A stretch of DNA of 64,000 nucleotides from JAJYQH01 sp036261615 (GCA_036261615.1 DATAKK010000007.1:1-64000), one strand, 5' to 3'. Counted from the stretch's first letter, positions 43,345 to 51,806 are shown. Notes: generated by a model not told the origin, from the sequence alone. Numbers and translations are program-made.

Positions 43345-44133
43345 ATGACCACTTCAGCGGGCGGAGCCGGCGGAGAACCCCGCCTCGATCCGTTCACCGC
43401 GCGACCCGACGGCGACCCGCCTCCCGAGGTGCTCGCGGAGGAGGCCGGCCAGCGCGAGTGGTGGGAGGACCCCTCGCTGCCCTGGAAGCACCGTCCCGGC
43501 CGTTCCGACATCGCGTGCCTGGGCTGGGTCGGCTTCATGGGCGTGTTCGGCCTGGCCATGCTGCCCCTGCGCTCGTGGCTGCTCGGGCTCGACCCGTGGC
43601 TGCTCGTGAGCCTCACCGGCTCCCGGACGGGCGCCGCGGCGCTCGGGGCCATCGAGCGGGTGGGCGCCGATCGTCCGTGGCTGCTGGCGCTGGCGTTCGG
43701 CGTCCTCATGAGCATCAAGTTCGACTGGGTCTTCTGGTGGGCCGGGAAGCTGTGGGGCCGGGGGATGATCGAGGTCTGGGCGGGCCAGTCGCCCCGCGCC
43801 GCCCGACAGTACGAGCGGGCGGAGCGGTGGGCGCGCCGGTTCGGCTGGCTCGGCATGTTCATCGCCTACATCCCGATCCCGCTGCCGCTCATGCAGGTGA
43901 TCTTCGTGCTCGCCGGCGCCCAGGGGTGGAGCCTCAAGCGGTTCCTCGGCCTCGACGCCCTGGCCAGCCTGGTGTGGCTGCTGTTCTACGTCGGCTTCGG
44001 GTGGGTCGTCGGCGAGCCCGCCGTCGTCCTGCTGCGCGCCTACGCCAAGGTCGCGTCGTACGTGGCGATCGTCGTGCTCGTGGTCGTGGTGGGCTCGATC
44101 ATCGCCCGCAACCGGCGCCAGGCCCGGGCCTGA
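43345..44133 (+). CDS. DedA-like (VTT/SNARE-associated type) membrane protein
   Basis: The 262-residue protein has a 50-residue acidic N-terminal tail, then hydrophobic segments near 62-85, 112-140, 170-200, 210-230 and 235-255. The segment RFGWLGMFIAYIPIPLPLMQVIFVLAGAQGWSLKRFLGLDAL corresponds to the re-entrant loop and helix of DedA/VTT proteins, although the usual first-loop Glu motif is not obvious. DedA proteins are thought to flip polyprenyl phosphates or phospholipids. A second, more typical DedA is at 57136. It shares its upstream region with hsp20 and the HAIR element. Confidence 0.7.
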   Translation: MTTSAGGAGGEPRLDPFTARPDGDPPPEVLAEEAGQREWWEDPSLPWKHRPGRSDIACLGWVGFMGVFGLAMLPLRSWLLGLDPWLLVSLTGSRTGAAALGAIERVGADRPWLLALAFGVLMSIKFDWVFWWAGKLWGRGMIEVWAGQSPRAARQYERAERWARRFGWLGMFIAYIPIPLPLMQVIFVLAGAQGWSLKRFLGLDALASLVWLLFYVGFGWVVGEPAVVLLRAYAKVASYVAIVVLVVVVGSIIARNRRQARA

Positions 44134-44201
44134 GGGCGCCGGCGACCCGGCCCGAACGGGTCGTTCGCCCACCTCGGCAGGGACCCGGAACGGGACCCCC
44201 G

Positions 44202-44276
44202 TCTGCGAAATTTCCCCCACCTGCCGTGCCTTGCCGTCTCCGGGAGGCGTGTGGCAGGTGGTGCAGATTTCGCAGA
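44202..44276. repeat. Family-A intergenic palindrome, copy A2
   Basis: The arms are TCTGCGAAAT...CCACCTGCC and GTGGCAGGTGGTGCA then GATTTCGCAGA, between the convergent DedA-like and macro-domain genes. A separate short hairpin GACCCG/CGGGTC lies just before it (44144-44162) and could be the actual terminator. Confidence 0.7.
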
Positions 44277-44287
44277 GCAGGGCACCG

Positions 44288-44833
44288 CTACTCGCGGGTC
44301 GCCGCCCCGAGCGCGGCCTGGTACCCCTCCTCGGCGGCCCGCCCGAACGCCACCAGCAGCACCCGTTCGACCCGGGTGATCGCCGCGAGGATGGTCTCGA
44401 CGGCGATCGTCGTCGCCTCGCGCATCGGATAGCCGTAGACGCCCGCGCTGATCGTCGGGAAGGCGATGCCGCTCGCGCCGAGGTCGTCGGCGACCGCGAG
44501 CGACGACCGGTAGCAGGACGCCAGCAGCTCGGCGTCCCGTGGCCTGCCTGAGTAGACGGGTCCGACGGTGTGGATCACCCAGCGGGCCGGCAGCCGGCCC
44601 CCCGTGGTGGCGACCGCCTCGCCGACGGGGAGCCCGCCGGGATACAGCTCCCGCCGCACCTGGCGGCACGCCGCGAGGATGTCCGGGCCGCCTGCCCGGT
44701 GGATCGCCCCGTCGACCCCGCCGCCCCCGAGCAGCGTGGAGTTGGCGGCGTTGACCACCGCGTCCACCTGCAGGGTGGTGATGTCGGCACGGACGATGTC
44801 GATGACCGGCGGTTGCGAACCCATGCGCCCCAT
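44288..44833 (-). CDS. Macro domain protein (O-acetyl-ADP-ribose deacetylase type)
   Basis: The 181-residue single macro domain has the ADP-ribose-binding motifs NAANSTLLGGGGVDGAIH (about 30-47) and FPTISAGVYGYPM (about 125-137), as in the MacroD-type YmdB group. These hydrolyse O-acetyl-ADP-ribose or remove ADP-ribose from acidic residues. The start ATG 44833 has GGGAGGG just upstream; ATG 44824 is an alternative. It is divergent from the DUF2252 gene. No sirtuin or ADP-ribosyltransferase partner gene is seen nearby. Confidence 0.88.
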   Translation of the reverse strand: MGRMGSQPPVIDIVRADITTLQVDAVVNAANSTLLGGGGVDGAIHRAGGPDILAACRQVRRELYPGGLPVGEAVATTGGRLPARWVIHTVGPVYSGRPRDAELLASCYRSSLAVADDLGASGIAFPTISAGVYGYPMREATTIAVETILAAITRVERVLLVAFGRAAEEGYQAALGAATRE

Positions 44834-44879
44834 TGTCCCTCCCTGCCGTAGCCGCCCCCCGGACGCTAGAGTCCCCTCC

Positions 44880-46328
44880 ATGCCGCACATCGGCCACACC
44901 GTGCTCGCGACGGCGGAGAGTTCCGTGTTCGACTCGGTGCGCAAGCCCAGCACCACCCGCGAGCAGCGGCGCAGGCTCGGACGCAGCCTGCGCAAGCTGG
45001 TGCCCCGCTCGGCCCTCGGCGAGTGGCGGGTGGAGAGCGGCCGCAGCCTGCCGGTCGACCTCATCCGGCAGTCGCACGAGGGACGCATCGACGAGCTCGT
45101 CCCCGTGCGGGTCGCCCGGATGGCCGGTTCGCCCTACGGGTTCCTCCGCGGGTCCGCGGTGGTGATGGCCCACGACGTGGCCCACCTGCCCGCCACCGGC
45201 ATCATGCCGGTGATCTGCGGCGATGCCCACCTCGGCAACTTCGGGTTCTACCGCTCCCCGGAGGGCACCCAGGTCATCGACCTCAACGACTTCGACGAGG
45301 CGCATCCCGGCGCGTGGGAGTGGGACCTGCGCCGGCTCACCGCGGCGGTGATGGTGGCCGGACGCGAGAACGGCTACAGCGACGACCACGGGGCCGACGC
45401 CGTGCGCTCGTGCGTGGCCGCCTACCGCGACGAGGTGCGCCATCTGGCGTCCCAGCCGCTGCTGGCCCGCTCGTTCAACCGGCTCGACGTCGACTCCCTG
45501 CGCGACCGGGCGTCCGACCGGACACTGCGGGCCGAGATCGAGCGCGCGGCCACCGCCGCCCGCCGGCGCACGAGCGACCGGGCGCTGCCCCGATTCACCG
45601 AGGAGGTCGAGGGCGGACGCCGCATCGTCGAGGACCCGCCGCTCATCACCCGGGTGAGCGACGACGACCGCGAGCGGATCGCGGTGGGTCTCGACGACTA
45701 CCTGTGGTCGCTGGCCCCGCACTGGCGCCGGGTGGTCGGCGGGTACACGCTCGTCGACATCGCGCACAAGGTCGTCGGCGTCGGGTCGGTGGGGCTGCGC
45801 GCCTACGTCGCCCTGCTCGAGGGCAGCAGTCCCGACGATGTGCTCTTCCTGCAGCTCAAACAGGCCCGGCGCTCGGTGCTCGCCCCCTACGTGCACGGCG
45901 CCACCGCGCTGCACCGGCACCAGGGGCAGCGGGTGGCCGAGTATCAGCAGGCGCTGCAGACGGTGAGCGACCCGTTGCTCGGCTTCACCCGGATCGACGG
46001 CCGCGACTACTACGTGCGCCAGTTCCGCAACATGAAGGGCACGGTCCCGCTCGACGCGATCGGCCCGCGCGCCCTGTCCGACTACGCCGGAATCGTCGGC
46101 CACCTGCTCGGCAAGGGGCACGCCCGCACCGCCGGCGCGTCGATGATCGCCGGCTATCTGGGACGCAGCGACGCCGCGCTCGACGCGTTCGCCGGCTTCG
46201 CCCGGGCCTACGCCGACCAGAACGAGGCCGATCACGCCCAGCTGGTCAACGCCGTGCGGGCCGGCGTCCTGCCGATCGCGGAGGGCGCCGCCGCGAGCGT
46301 CGGCAGCTCGTTCCGACCGGGTGGCTGA
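44880..46328 (+). CDS. DUF2252 family protein (kinase-like fold)
   Basis: The 482-residue protein has the DUF2252 hallmarks: RMAGSPYGFLRGSAVVMAHDV, then ICGDAHLGNFGFYRSPEG (resembling the catalytic loop HGDxxxxN of aminoglycoside-type kinases), and VIDLNDFDEAHPGAWEWDLRRL (like the metal-binding DxD). The C-terminal part includes YYVRQFRNMKGTVPLD and a helical region. The function of the family is unknown; a small-molecule phosphotransferase is suggested by the fold motifs. TAGAGT lies seven bases before the ATG at 44880, so it is near-leaderless. Confidence 0.85.
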   Translation: MPHIGHTVLATAESSVFDSVRKPSTTREQRRRLGRSLRKLVPRSALGEWRVESGRSLPVDLIRQSHEGRIDELVPVRVARMAGSPYGFLRGSAVVMAHDVAHLPATGIMPVICGDAHLGNFGFYRSPEGTQVIDLNDFDEAHPGAWEWDLRRLTAAVMVAGRENGYSDDHGADAVRSCVAAYRDEVRHLASQPLLARSFNRLDVDSLRDRASDRTLRAEIERAATAARRRTSDRALPRFTEEVEGGRRIVEDPPLITRVSDDDRERIAVGLDDYLWSLAPHWRRVVGGYTLVDIAHKVVGVGSVGLRAYVALLEGSSPDDVLFLQLKQARRSVLAPYVHGATALHRHQGQRVAEYQQALQTVSDPLLGFTRIDGRDYYVRQFRNMKGTVPLDAIGPRALSDYAGIVGHLLGKGHARTAGASMIAGYLGRSDAALDAFAGFARAYADQNEADHAQLVNAVRAGVLPIAEGAAASVGSSFRPGG

Positions 46329-46396
46329 GCCGCACCGCGCGATGGAAGACTGCCCGCGAGGGCGCGACGTGCCCGACGTGGCGGCGAGGAGGGACG

Positions 46397-47101
46397 ATGG
46401 CGGGTCGACGGGCGATCGCGGTGGTGCTCGCGGGGGGCACCGGCGTGCGGATGGGCGCCGCGCTGCCCAAGCAGCTGCTGCCCCTGGCCGGCCGGACGGT
46501 GCTCGAGCACAGCATCGCCGCGTTCGACACGTCCCCGCTCATCGACGATGTCGTCGTGCTCATGCACCCCGACTTCCTCGCGGAGGCCCGGGCTGTGGCG
46601 GCGTCCTTCGCGAAGGTGCGCGCGGTCGTCGCCGGCGGCCGGACCAGGAACGAGTCGACCCAGGCGGCGCTCGACGCGCTGGCCGGGCTGGCCGCCGCCG
46701 ACGACAAGGTGCTGTTCCACGACGCCGTGCGCCCGCTCGTGGACGCCGCGACCATCCAGCGGTGCGTCGCCGCCCTCGACGCCCACGACGCCGTCTACGT
46801 GGCCATCCCGACGATCGACACGATCATCGAGAGCGAGGGCGGCCGGCTGGTGGCGGTGCCCGACCGGCGCCGGCTGCACCGCGGCCAGACCCCGCAGGGC
46901 TTCCGGCTGGGGACCATCCGCGACGCCTACGCGACCGCCTGGCGCGACCCGGGGTTCGAGGCGACCGACGACTGTTCGGTCGTGCTGCGCTACGCCCCGG
47001 ACGTGCCGGTGCACCTCGTCGAGGGGTCGCCGCACAACCTCAAGATCACCGAACCGGTCGACCTCGTGATCGCCGAGGCGCTGCTGGCCCGGGACCACTG
47101 A
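46397..47101 (+). CDS. IspD/TarI-like cytidylyltransferase
   Basis: The 234-residue nucleotidyltransferase has a CTP-binding loop LAGGTGVRMGAALPKQLLPL (residues 10-29), FHDAVRPLV near 112, RGQTPQGF near 170 and a final NLKITEPVDLVIAEALL. These motifs are shared by IspD (MEP isoprenoid pathway) and by TarI-type ribitol- or glycerol-phosphate cytidylyltransferases. The actinobacterial pattern AIPTIDTIIE plus ATDDCSVVLRYAPDVPVHLV, and the convergent neighbour being a TagGH-type polysaccharide exporter, favour a TarI-like role. Yet ispF (27748) lacks its usual ispD, so this gene might serve as IspD. GAGGAGGG precedes the ATG. Confidence 0.8.
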   Translation: MAGRRAIAVVLAGGTGVRMGAALPKQLLPLAGRTVLEHSIAAFDTSPLIDDVVVLMHPDFLAEARAVAASFAKVRAVVAGGRTRNESTQAALDALAGLAAADDKVLFHDAVRPLVDAATIQRCVAALDAHDAVYVAIPTIDTIIESEGGRLVAVPDRRRLHRGQTPQGFRLGTIRDAYATAWRDPGFEATDDCSVVLRYAPDVPVHLVEGSPHNLKITEPVDLVIAEALLARDH

Positions 47102-47112
47102 GGTCCCGGGCC
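47086..47112. terminator. Bidirectional hairpin overlapping the cytidylyltransferase stop
   Basis: GGCCCGGGACC (47086-47096) and GGTCCCGGGCC (47102-47112) are perfect 11-base arms with loop ACTGA, which contains the stop codon. It lies between convergent genes and is suited to stop both transcripts. Confidence 0.6.
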
Positions 47113-47119
47113 GCGCGGC

Positions 47120-47893
47120 TCACTTCTTCGACGCCTCGTAGGCGTCGACCACCTCGTCGGTGGGCCCGTCCATGACGATGAGGCCCTTGTCGACCCAGAT
47201 CGTCCGGCTGCAGGTCTCGCGGATCGACTTCATCGCGTGGGACACGAGGAAGATCGTGCCGGCGTGCGAGGCGATCTCACGGATGCGCTCCTCCGAGCGC
47301 TCCTGGAACCGCTTGTCACCGACGGACAGGGCCTCGTCGATGATGAGGATGTCGTGCGCGCGCGCCGCGGCGATCGCGAACTTCAGCCGGGCCGCCATGC
47401 CGGAGGAGTACGTGCGCATCGGGAGGTCGATCGACTCCTCGAGCTCGGCGAAGGCGACGATGTCGTCGCGCATCTCGCGCACCTCCGCCGGCGTGAAGCC
47501 CATGGCCAGGCCGCCGAGGACGATGTTGCGCTCACCCGACAGCTCGGGGAGCAGCGCCGCGGCGGTGGCCACGCCGAGCATGTTGGGCCGCGACCGCGCG
47601 TACACCGCGCCCGTCTCGGGCGGCGTGAGGCCGACGAGGGCACGCATGAGGGTCGACTTGCCCGACCCGTTGGGGCCGATGACACCGATCGACTCGTTCT
47701 CGTGCGCGACGAACGAGACGCCGCGCAACGCGTGCACCTCGCGGATGCCGCGGGCGACCTTGAGCAGGCCGCTGCGGGTGTTGCCCGCGGCCTTCCCGGT
47801 CGCGAAGACGCGGTAGGTGACGTGGAGGTTCTCCACCGCCACCACCGGCTCGCCCCGTTCGCCGAGGCGCTTGTATTCCTCAATCACGGCCAT
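47120..47893 (-). CDS. ABC exporter ATPase, TagH/Wzt-type (no carbohydrate-binding tail)
   Basis: The 257-residue ATPase has Walker A GPNGSGKST, a signature region near LEESIDLPMRTYSSGMAARLKFAIAAA (YSSGM replaces LSGGQ, as in Wzt/TagH), Walker B ILIIDEALSVGD and the switch His in LVSHAMKSI. It powers export of lipid-linked polysaccharide or teichoic acid together with the permease encoded just upstream (14-base overlap). It ends soon after the nucleotide-binding domain, lacking the C-terminal substrate-recognition domain of O-antigen Wzt proteins. Confidence 0.88.
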   Translation of the reverse strand: MAVIEEYKRLGERGEPVVAVENLHVTYRVFATGKAAGNTRSGLLKVARGIREVHALRGVSFVAHENESIGVIGPNGSGKSTLMRALVGLTPPETGAVYARSRPNMLGVATAAALLPELSGERNIVLGGLAMGFTPAEVREMRDDIVAFAELEESIDLPMRTYSSGMAARLKFAIAAARAHDILIIDEALSVGDKRFQERSEERIREIASHAGTIFLVSHAMKSIRETCSRTIWVDKGLIVMDGPTDEVVDAYEASKK

Positions 47894-48734
47894 AACGCTC
47901 CTCAGCGGACCAGAAGAACAGGACGCCCACGACCAGCGTGACGACCGCGGCGATGGACAGGTACAGCCAGAACTGGACCGGGAAGCTCGTCCCCTTGTCG
48001 TTGGTGAGGAAGTGGCGGGCCATCTTCAGCACCTGGTACATGGGGTACGCGTCGTACAGCTTGATGATCGTCGGGTGGCCCTTCATCACGGCGTCGACGC
48101 TGAACAGCACGCCCGAGGCGTAGAACAGGATGCGCGAGACGTAGGGGAGCAACTCGGCGAGGTCGGTGACGTGCACGGTGAGCCGGGCGAGGATCATCGT
48201 CACGCCCGCGTTGAACACCGCGTAGAGCGCGAACAGCGGGATGCACCACAGCCACCGCCAGGTGGGGTAGTGGTGGAAGAGGATGAGGATCGGCACGAGG
48301 ACGACGAGGGTGATGAGGAACGAGTAGAGCCGTTCCGCCCACACCGCGAGTGGCAGGGTCATCCGCGGGAACGCGAGCGACTGCACCATGTTGCGGCTGT
48401 TGGTCACCGACCGTGACCCGTCGACGAAGCAGCCCATGAAGAACTCCCACGCGAACACGCCGACGACGACGTAGACGGGATAGTCCTTGGGCCGGGTGGC
48501 GCCGGTCTGGATGACCCCGAAGATGAGGCCGTAGACGGCGGCGTTGACGAGGGGACGCAGCGCGATCCACACGATGCCGAGGCGGTTGGCCTCGTACTTG
48601 GCCCGCATGCGGTAGGTCGCGAGGGTCGTGATGAACGCCCGGCGGCGCCAGACTTCCGCGAGATAGCTGAACAAGGGAGGTCGGGCACCTACGCGACGTA
48701 GGTGCGTGGCCTCCGCCAGTTGAGTCACTGACAT
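47880..48734 (-). CDS. ABC exporter permease, TagG/Wzm-type
   Basis: The 284-residue ABC-2 membrane protein has six predicted helices. It shows the usual Wzm/TagG features: a cytoplasmic amphipathic N-terminal segment (FSYLAEVWRRRAFITTLATYRMRAKYEANRLGIVW), a first helix containing LRPLVNAAVYGLIFGVI, NSRNMVQSLAFPRMTLPLAV, and a last helix near the C-terminus. It moves undecaprenyl-linked glycopolymers out of the cytoplasm. The start ATG at 48734 follows AGAGGA about 12 bases upstream. It forms an operon with the ATPase gene. Bases 48735-48937 upstream hold the promoter and no gene. Confidence 0.88.
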   Translation of the reverse strand: MSVTQLAEATHLRRVGARPPLFSYLAEVWRRRAFITTLATYRMRAKYEANRLGIVWIALRPLVNAAVYGLIFGVIQTGATRPKDYPVYVVVGVFAWEFFMGCFVDGSRSVTNSRNMVQSLAFPRMTLPLAVWAERLYSFLITLVVLVPILILFHHYPTWRWLWCIPLFALYAVFNAGVTMILARLTVHVTDLAELLPYVSRILFYASGVLFSVDAVMKGHPTIIKLYDAYPMYQVLKMARHFLTNDKGTSFPVQFWLYLSIAAVVTLVVGVLFFWSAEERYGRD

Positions 48735-48937
48735 GTGGCAGGAAATCCTCTCAGCGGCCTCCGGGTGGTCGCCGCAGTCGGAAAGCTTAGACCCTCATTC
48801 TCGGTGGCTCCGGCTGGGGTTTGCCGACTTCGAGAAACCCCGGGTCGCACCCCGCACGGGTGGACCCCCACGGCCACGGGGCGGGTCGGCGTCCTCGAGC
48901 GGCCAGCGGTCGCGTCGGGATCGCCGGCCGCCCAGAG

Positions 48938-49010
48938 AGCCCCCGGAGGGAGTCGAACCCTCGACCACTCGCTTACAAGGCGAGCGCTCTGGCCGCTGAG
49001 CTACGGAGGC
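48938..49010 (-). tRNA. tRNA-Thr (anticodon TGT)
   Basis: On the minus strand the 73-base cloverleaf has acceptor GCCTCCG paired with CGGGGGC (one T-G pair), anticodon stem CTCGC/GCGAG with loop CTTGTAA giving anticodon TGT, and a T arm GAGGG TTCGACT CCCTC. CCA is not encoded. It reads ACA (and ACG) threonine codons. It is the second threonine isoacceptor of the window. Confidence 0.96.
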
Positions 49011-49083
49011 GGGACGCCGGGCGTCTGCAACATTGTGCCGCATCGGGCACGACCGCCCGCCGCCTCGGGGCGGCCGGACGGAC

Positions 49084-50256
49084 TCAGACGCCGGCCGCCG
49101 CCACGACGCCCCAACCCTCACCGCTGAGGCGCACGGACTCGCCCGCGGGCGCGAAGGCCGCCGTGCCGGCGTCCAGGCGCAGCCCCCGGTCGTCGACGAG
49201 CGAGCCGCCGAGGACGAGCACCACCCGGGCCCGGTCGCCGCCCGGCAGGTCGACGGCCCGGTCGGGGGCCGCCTCCATCCGCCACAGCCGGAACTCCGGC
49301 TCGCCGGCGGGGTACTCCCACAGCCCGGGGGCCCGCTCGACCGCCGGCACGAGGTCGGGGGACGCCGGGTCGAAGCTCACCACCCGCACCAGTTCGTCGA
49401 TGTCGATGTGCTTCGAGGTGAGGCCCCCGCGCACGACGTTGTCGGAGTTGGCCATGATCTCGACGCCGGTGCCCCGCAGGTAGCAGTGCAGGTTGCCGGC
49501 GGGCAGGTGCACGGCCTCGCCGGGCTGGAGCACCACCTTGTTCATGAGCAGCCCGACGATGACGCCGGGGTCGCCGGGGTAGTGCTTGACGAGGTGGAGG
49601 GCGGTGGCGGCGAAGTCGCCGATCTCGCCCCCGTCGTGGACATGGCGCTCGGCGGCCGCGGTGATCTCGAGGACGTGCTCGGGGCGGTCGCCCGAGCGCA
49701 GCACGTCGAGGAACACCTCGGCGAGCGCAGCACCACCGCGACGGCTGAACAGCGGGCCGATGAGGTCGCCGAGCAGGTGCACGACGCCGAGCCCGTCGAA
49801 CAGGCTCCGCGTGTCGTCGGGGTCACGGAACCCGCACAGGGCCGTGTACTCGGTGAGGGCCAGCACCATCTCCGGCTTCGGCCAGTCGTCCTTGTAGGTG
49901 CGCAGGGGATCGGCGACGGGGATGCCCGCCTCGTTCTCGCGGGCGAACCCCTCGACGGCCTGGCTGCGGGTCGGGTGCGCCTGCAGCGACAGCGGGGCGG
50001 ACGCGGCGAGGATCTTGAGCAGGAACGGCAGCCGGTCGCCGTACGCCGCGCGGCTCGCCTCGCCGAGCACCTCCGGGTGCTCGGCGATGAACGCGTCGAG
50101 CGCGACGGAGTCGCTCAACCGCGACGGCGCGCTGGTGTGGGCGCCGTACCAGGCCTCGGCGACCGGTTCACCGGTCGGGGGGAGTCCCAGCAGCCGGGGG
50201 ATCGCGTCGGTCGAGCCCCAGGCGTAGTGCTGCAGGGTTTCGTGCAGAAGGTGCAT
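49084..50256 (-). CDS. manA: Mannose-6-phosphate isomerase, type I
   Basis: The 390-residue cupin enzyme interconverts mannose-6-phosphate and fructose-6-phosphate. It shows the N-terminal YAWGSTDAIPRLLG, the zinc-site motif LSLQAHPTRSQA with EPV-like EAWYG before it, KPEMVLAL, and the type I signature LPAGNLHCYLRGTGVEIMANSDNVVRGGLT. It supplies or removes mannose for glycan synthesis. Its ATG lies two bases after the stop of the oxidoreductase gene, with GAGGGA as ribosome binding site inside that gene, so the two are co-transcribed. Confidence 0.95.
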   Translation of the reverse strand: MHLLHETLQHYAWGSTDAIPRLLGLPPTGEPVAEAWYGAHTSAPSRLSDSVALDAFIAEHPEVLGEASRAAYGDRLPFLLKILAASAPLSLQAHPTRSQAVEGFARENEAGIPVADPLRTYKDDWPKPEMVLALTEYTALCGFRDPDDTRSLFDGLGVVHLLGDLIGPLFSRRGGAALAEVFLDVLRSGDRPEHVLEITAAAERHVHDGGEIGDFAATALHLVKHYPGDPGVIVGLLMNKVVLQPGEAVHLPAGNLHCYLRGTGVEIMANSDNVVRGGLTSKHIDIDELVRVVSFDPASPDLVPAVERAPGLWEYPAGEPEFRLWRMEAAPDRAVDLPGGDRARVVLVLGGSLVDDRGLRLDAGTAAFAPAGESVRLSGEGWGVVAAAGV

Positions 50257-50258
50257 GG

Positions 50259-51320
50259 TCAGCGTCCCTCATCGATGGCGGCGCGCCAGGCGGCGAGCAC
50301 GGCGGCGGCGTCCCGGGTGGCCTGGTGGGGCACGAGCGGGCTGGTGGTCTCCCCGGCGCGGAGGCAGCGCGCGACCTCCTGCGCCTCGAACGTGAACCCG
50401 TGGCCGGGCACGGTGGCCGTGTACTCCTGCGGTTCGGGGTCCCCGTGCCGGGCGTCGGAGGGGGCGGCGGTGACTGTCATCGAGCGCGGCCCGACGAAGT
50501 TGGTCGGGAAATCGACCCTGCCGTGCTCGAAGACCACCGACAGGCTCTGGGCGGGACCGCACTCGAGCGACGCCATGAGCGACGCGGTGGCCGCCGGGCG
50601 GTGTTCGTCGCCGTGCCAGCTGAGCAGCGCCGTCGAGTGTCCGTCGACCCCGGTACTCGTGAGCGACCCGCTCGCCACGACGGCGTCCGGGCGCCCGAGC
50701 AGCAGCAGCGCCGCGTGCACCGGGTAGACGCCGAGGTCGAGGATCGCGCCGCCGGCGAGGTCGGGGTTGAGCAGCCGGTGGTCGGGCGGGCCGTCGAAGG
50801 GGAAGGCGAAGCTGCTCGCCACGTGGCGCACCGCGCCGAACCGGCCGTCGCTGACGAACTCGGCCAGCTGGCGGATGAGCGGGTTGCACCGGGTCCACAT
50901 GGCCTCCATGCAGAACAGCCCGGACCGTTCGGCGAGGCCCAGCAGGTGGTCGGTGTCGGCGGGGGACGCCGTGAGCGGCTTCTCGACGAGTACGTGCTTG
51001 CCGGCGCGCAGGCAGATCTCGGCGGCCTCCCGGTGGTGCGAGTGTGGCGTTGCGACGTAGACGACGTCGACGTCCGGATCGGCGGCGAGGTCCTCGTAGC
51101 TGCCGTGGGCACTGGGGATCGAGTGGTCGGCGGCGAAGGCCCGGGCGTGACCACGGTCGCGCGAGCCGACCGCGACGACGCGGGCGTCCTCGGGGATCTG
51201 CTGCAGGTCACGGGTGAAGGTGGCGGCGATGCCGCCGGTGGCGAGGATGCCCCATCTCACCGGCCGGTCGGATGGCAGCGGAGGGTAGGCCCCCTGGGGC
51301 GCCGTCGGCTCAGAGCTCAT
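50259..51320 (-). CDS. Gfo/Idh/MocA family oxidoreductase
   Basis: The 353-residue NAD(P)-dependent dehydrogenase has the N-terminal Rossmann segment RWGILATGGIAATFTRDL and VVYVATPHSHH, then the EKP motif VLVEKPLTASPADTD and a downstream GGAILDLGVYPVHAALLLLG, the metal-free active-site region with the conserved GxxxDxGxYP and His. Family substrates include inositols, sugars and dihydrodiols; the gene order before manA suggests a sugar. The start is uncertain: ATG 51320 or ATG 51329, neither with a clear ribosome binding site. Confidence 0.85.
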   Translation of the reverse strand: MSSEPTAPQGAYPPLPSDRPVRWGILATGGIAATFTRDLQQIPEDARVVAVGSRDRGHARAFAADHSIPSAHGSYEDLAADPDVDVVYVATPHSHHREAAEICLRAGKHVLVEKPLTASPADTDHLLGLAERSGLFCMEAMWTRCNPLIRQLAEFVSDGRFGAVRHVASSFAFPFDGPPDHRLLNPDLAGGAILDLGVYPVHAALLLLGRPDAVVASGSLTSTGVDGHSTALLSWHGDEHRPAATASLMASLECGPAQSLSVVFEHGRVDFPTNFVGPRSMTVTAAPSDARHGDPEPQEYTATVPGHGFTFEAQEVARCLRAGETTSPLVPHQATRDAAAVLAAWRAAIDEGR

Positions 51321-51397
51321 GGCCACCATCCAAACACGTCGCGACGAGGGCCGCACGCGGGGGCACGCCCGTGAATGACACGCCTGTCATTTCGATC

Positions 51398-51403
51398 TAG
51401 ACT
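51398..51403 (+). promoter_or_regulatory. Leaderless -10 element of the DUF3263 gene
   Basis: TAGACT ends six bases before the ATG at 51410; there is no ribosome binding site. Confidence 0.55.
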
Positions 51404-51409
51404 CGCGCC

Positions 51410-51679
51410 ATGTCCACCGCCCACCACGAGGCCGAGAGCGAGCTCAGCGAGCGCGACGCGGCCATCCTCGACTTCGAGCGCACGTGGTATCAGCTCGGAC
51501 CCCGCGACCAGGAGATCCGCGAGCGGTTCGGCCTGTCGACCACCCGCTACTTCCAGGTGCTCAACGCGCTCATCGACACACCCGAGGCGTTGCGTCACGA
51601 CCCGCTCCTCGTCAAGCGGCTGCGTCGGCTCCGTGAGAGCCGCCAGCGCGAGCGCAGCGCCGCCCGGCTGCGGTCCTGA
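51410..51679 (+). CDS. DUF3263 family protein
   Basis: The 89-residue protein contains LSERDAAILDFERTWYQLGPRDQEIRERFGLSTTRYFQVLNALID, the DUF3263 core (residues about 13-60). It resembles a small helix-turn-helix with an RFGLSxTRYxQ recognition-like helix, and is followed by a basic Arg-rich tail. The family is restricted to actinobacteria and of unknown function; DNA binding is an inference from the helical pattern and charge. It appears leaderless and monocistronic, and is followed by palindrome B4. Confidence 0.88.
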   Translation: MSTAHHEAESELSERDAAILDFERTWYQLGPRDQEIRERFGLSTTRYFQVLNALIDTPEALRHDPLLVKRLRRLRESRQRERSAARLRS

Positions 51680-51732
51680 CCCTGCCCGACGCCCGGTGCG
51701 ACGTCCCGCTGCCTCCCGCGTCCCCTCCTCTC

Positions 51733-51806
51733 CGGCGTACGTTCGCGACGTACGTTCGCTGCTCTTTCGCGTCGCGAACGTACGCGAAAGCAGCATTCGT
51801 ACGCCG
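51733..51806. repeat. Family-B intergenic palindrome, copy B4
   Basis: Forward half-sites GGCGTACGTTCGC (51734) and GACGTACGTTCGC (51747) and inverted half-sites GCGAACGTACGC (51774) and ATTCGTACGCC (51795) lie between the convergent DUF3263 and HExxH genes. Extra pairing CGCTGC.TTTCGC/GCGAAAGCAGC strengthens the inner hairpin. Confidence 0.75.

Noticed and set aside
51733..51806. Short CRISPR array
   Set aside because: The repeats are inverted as well as direct, too short and not separated by uniform spacers; no cas genes are in the window.
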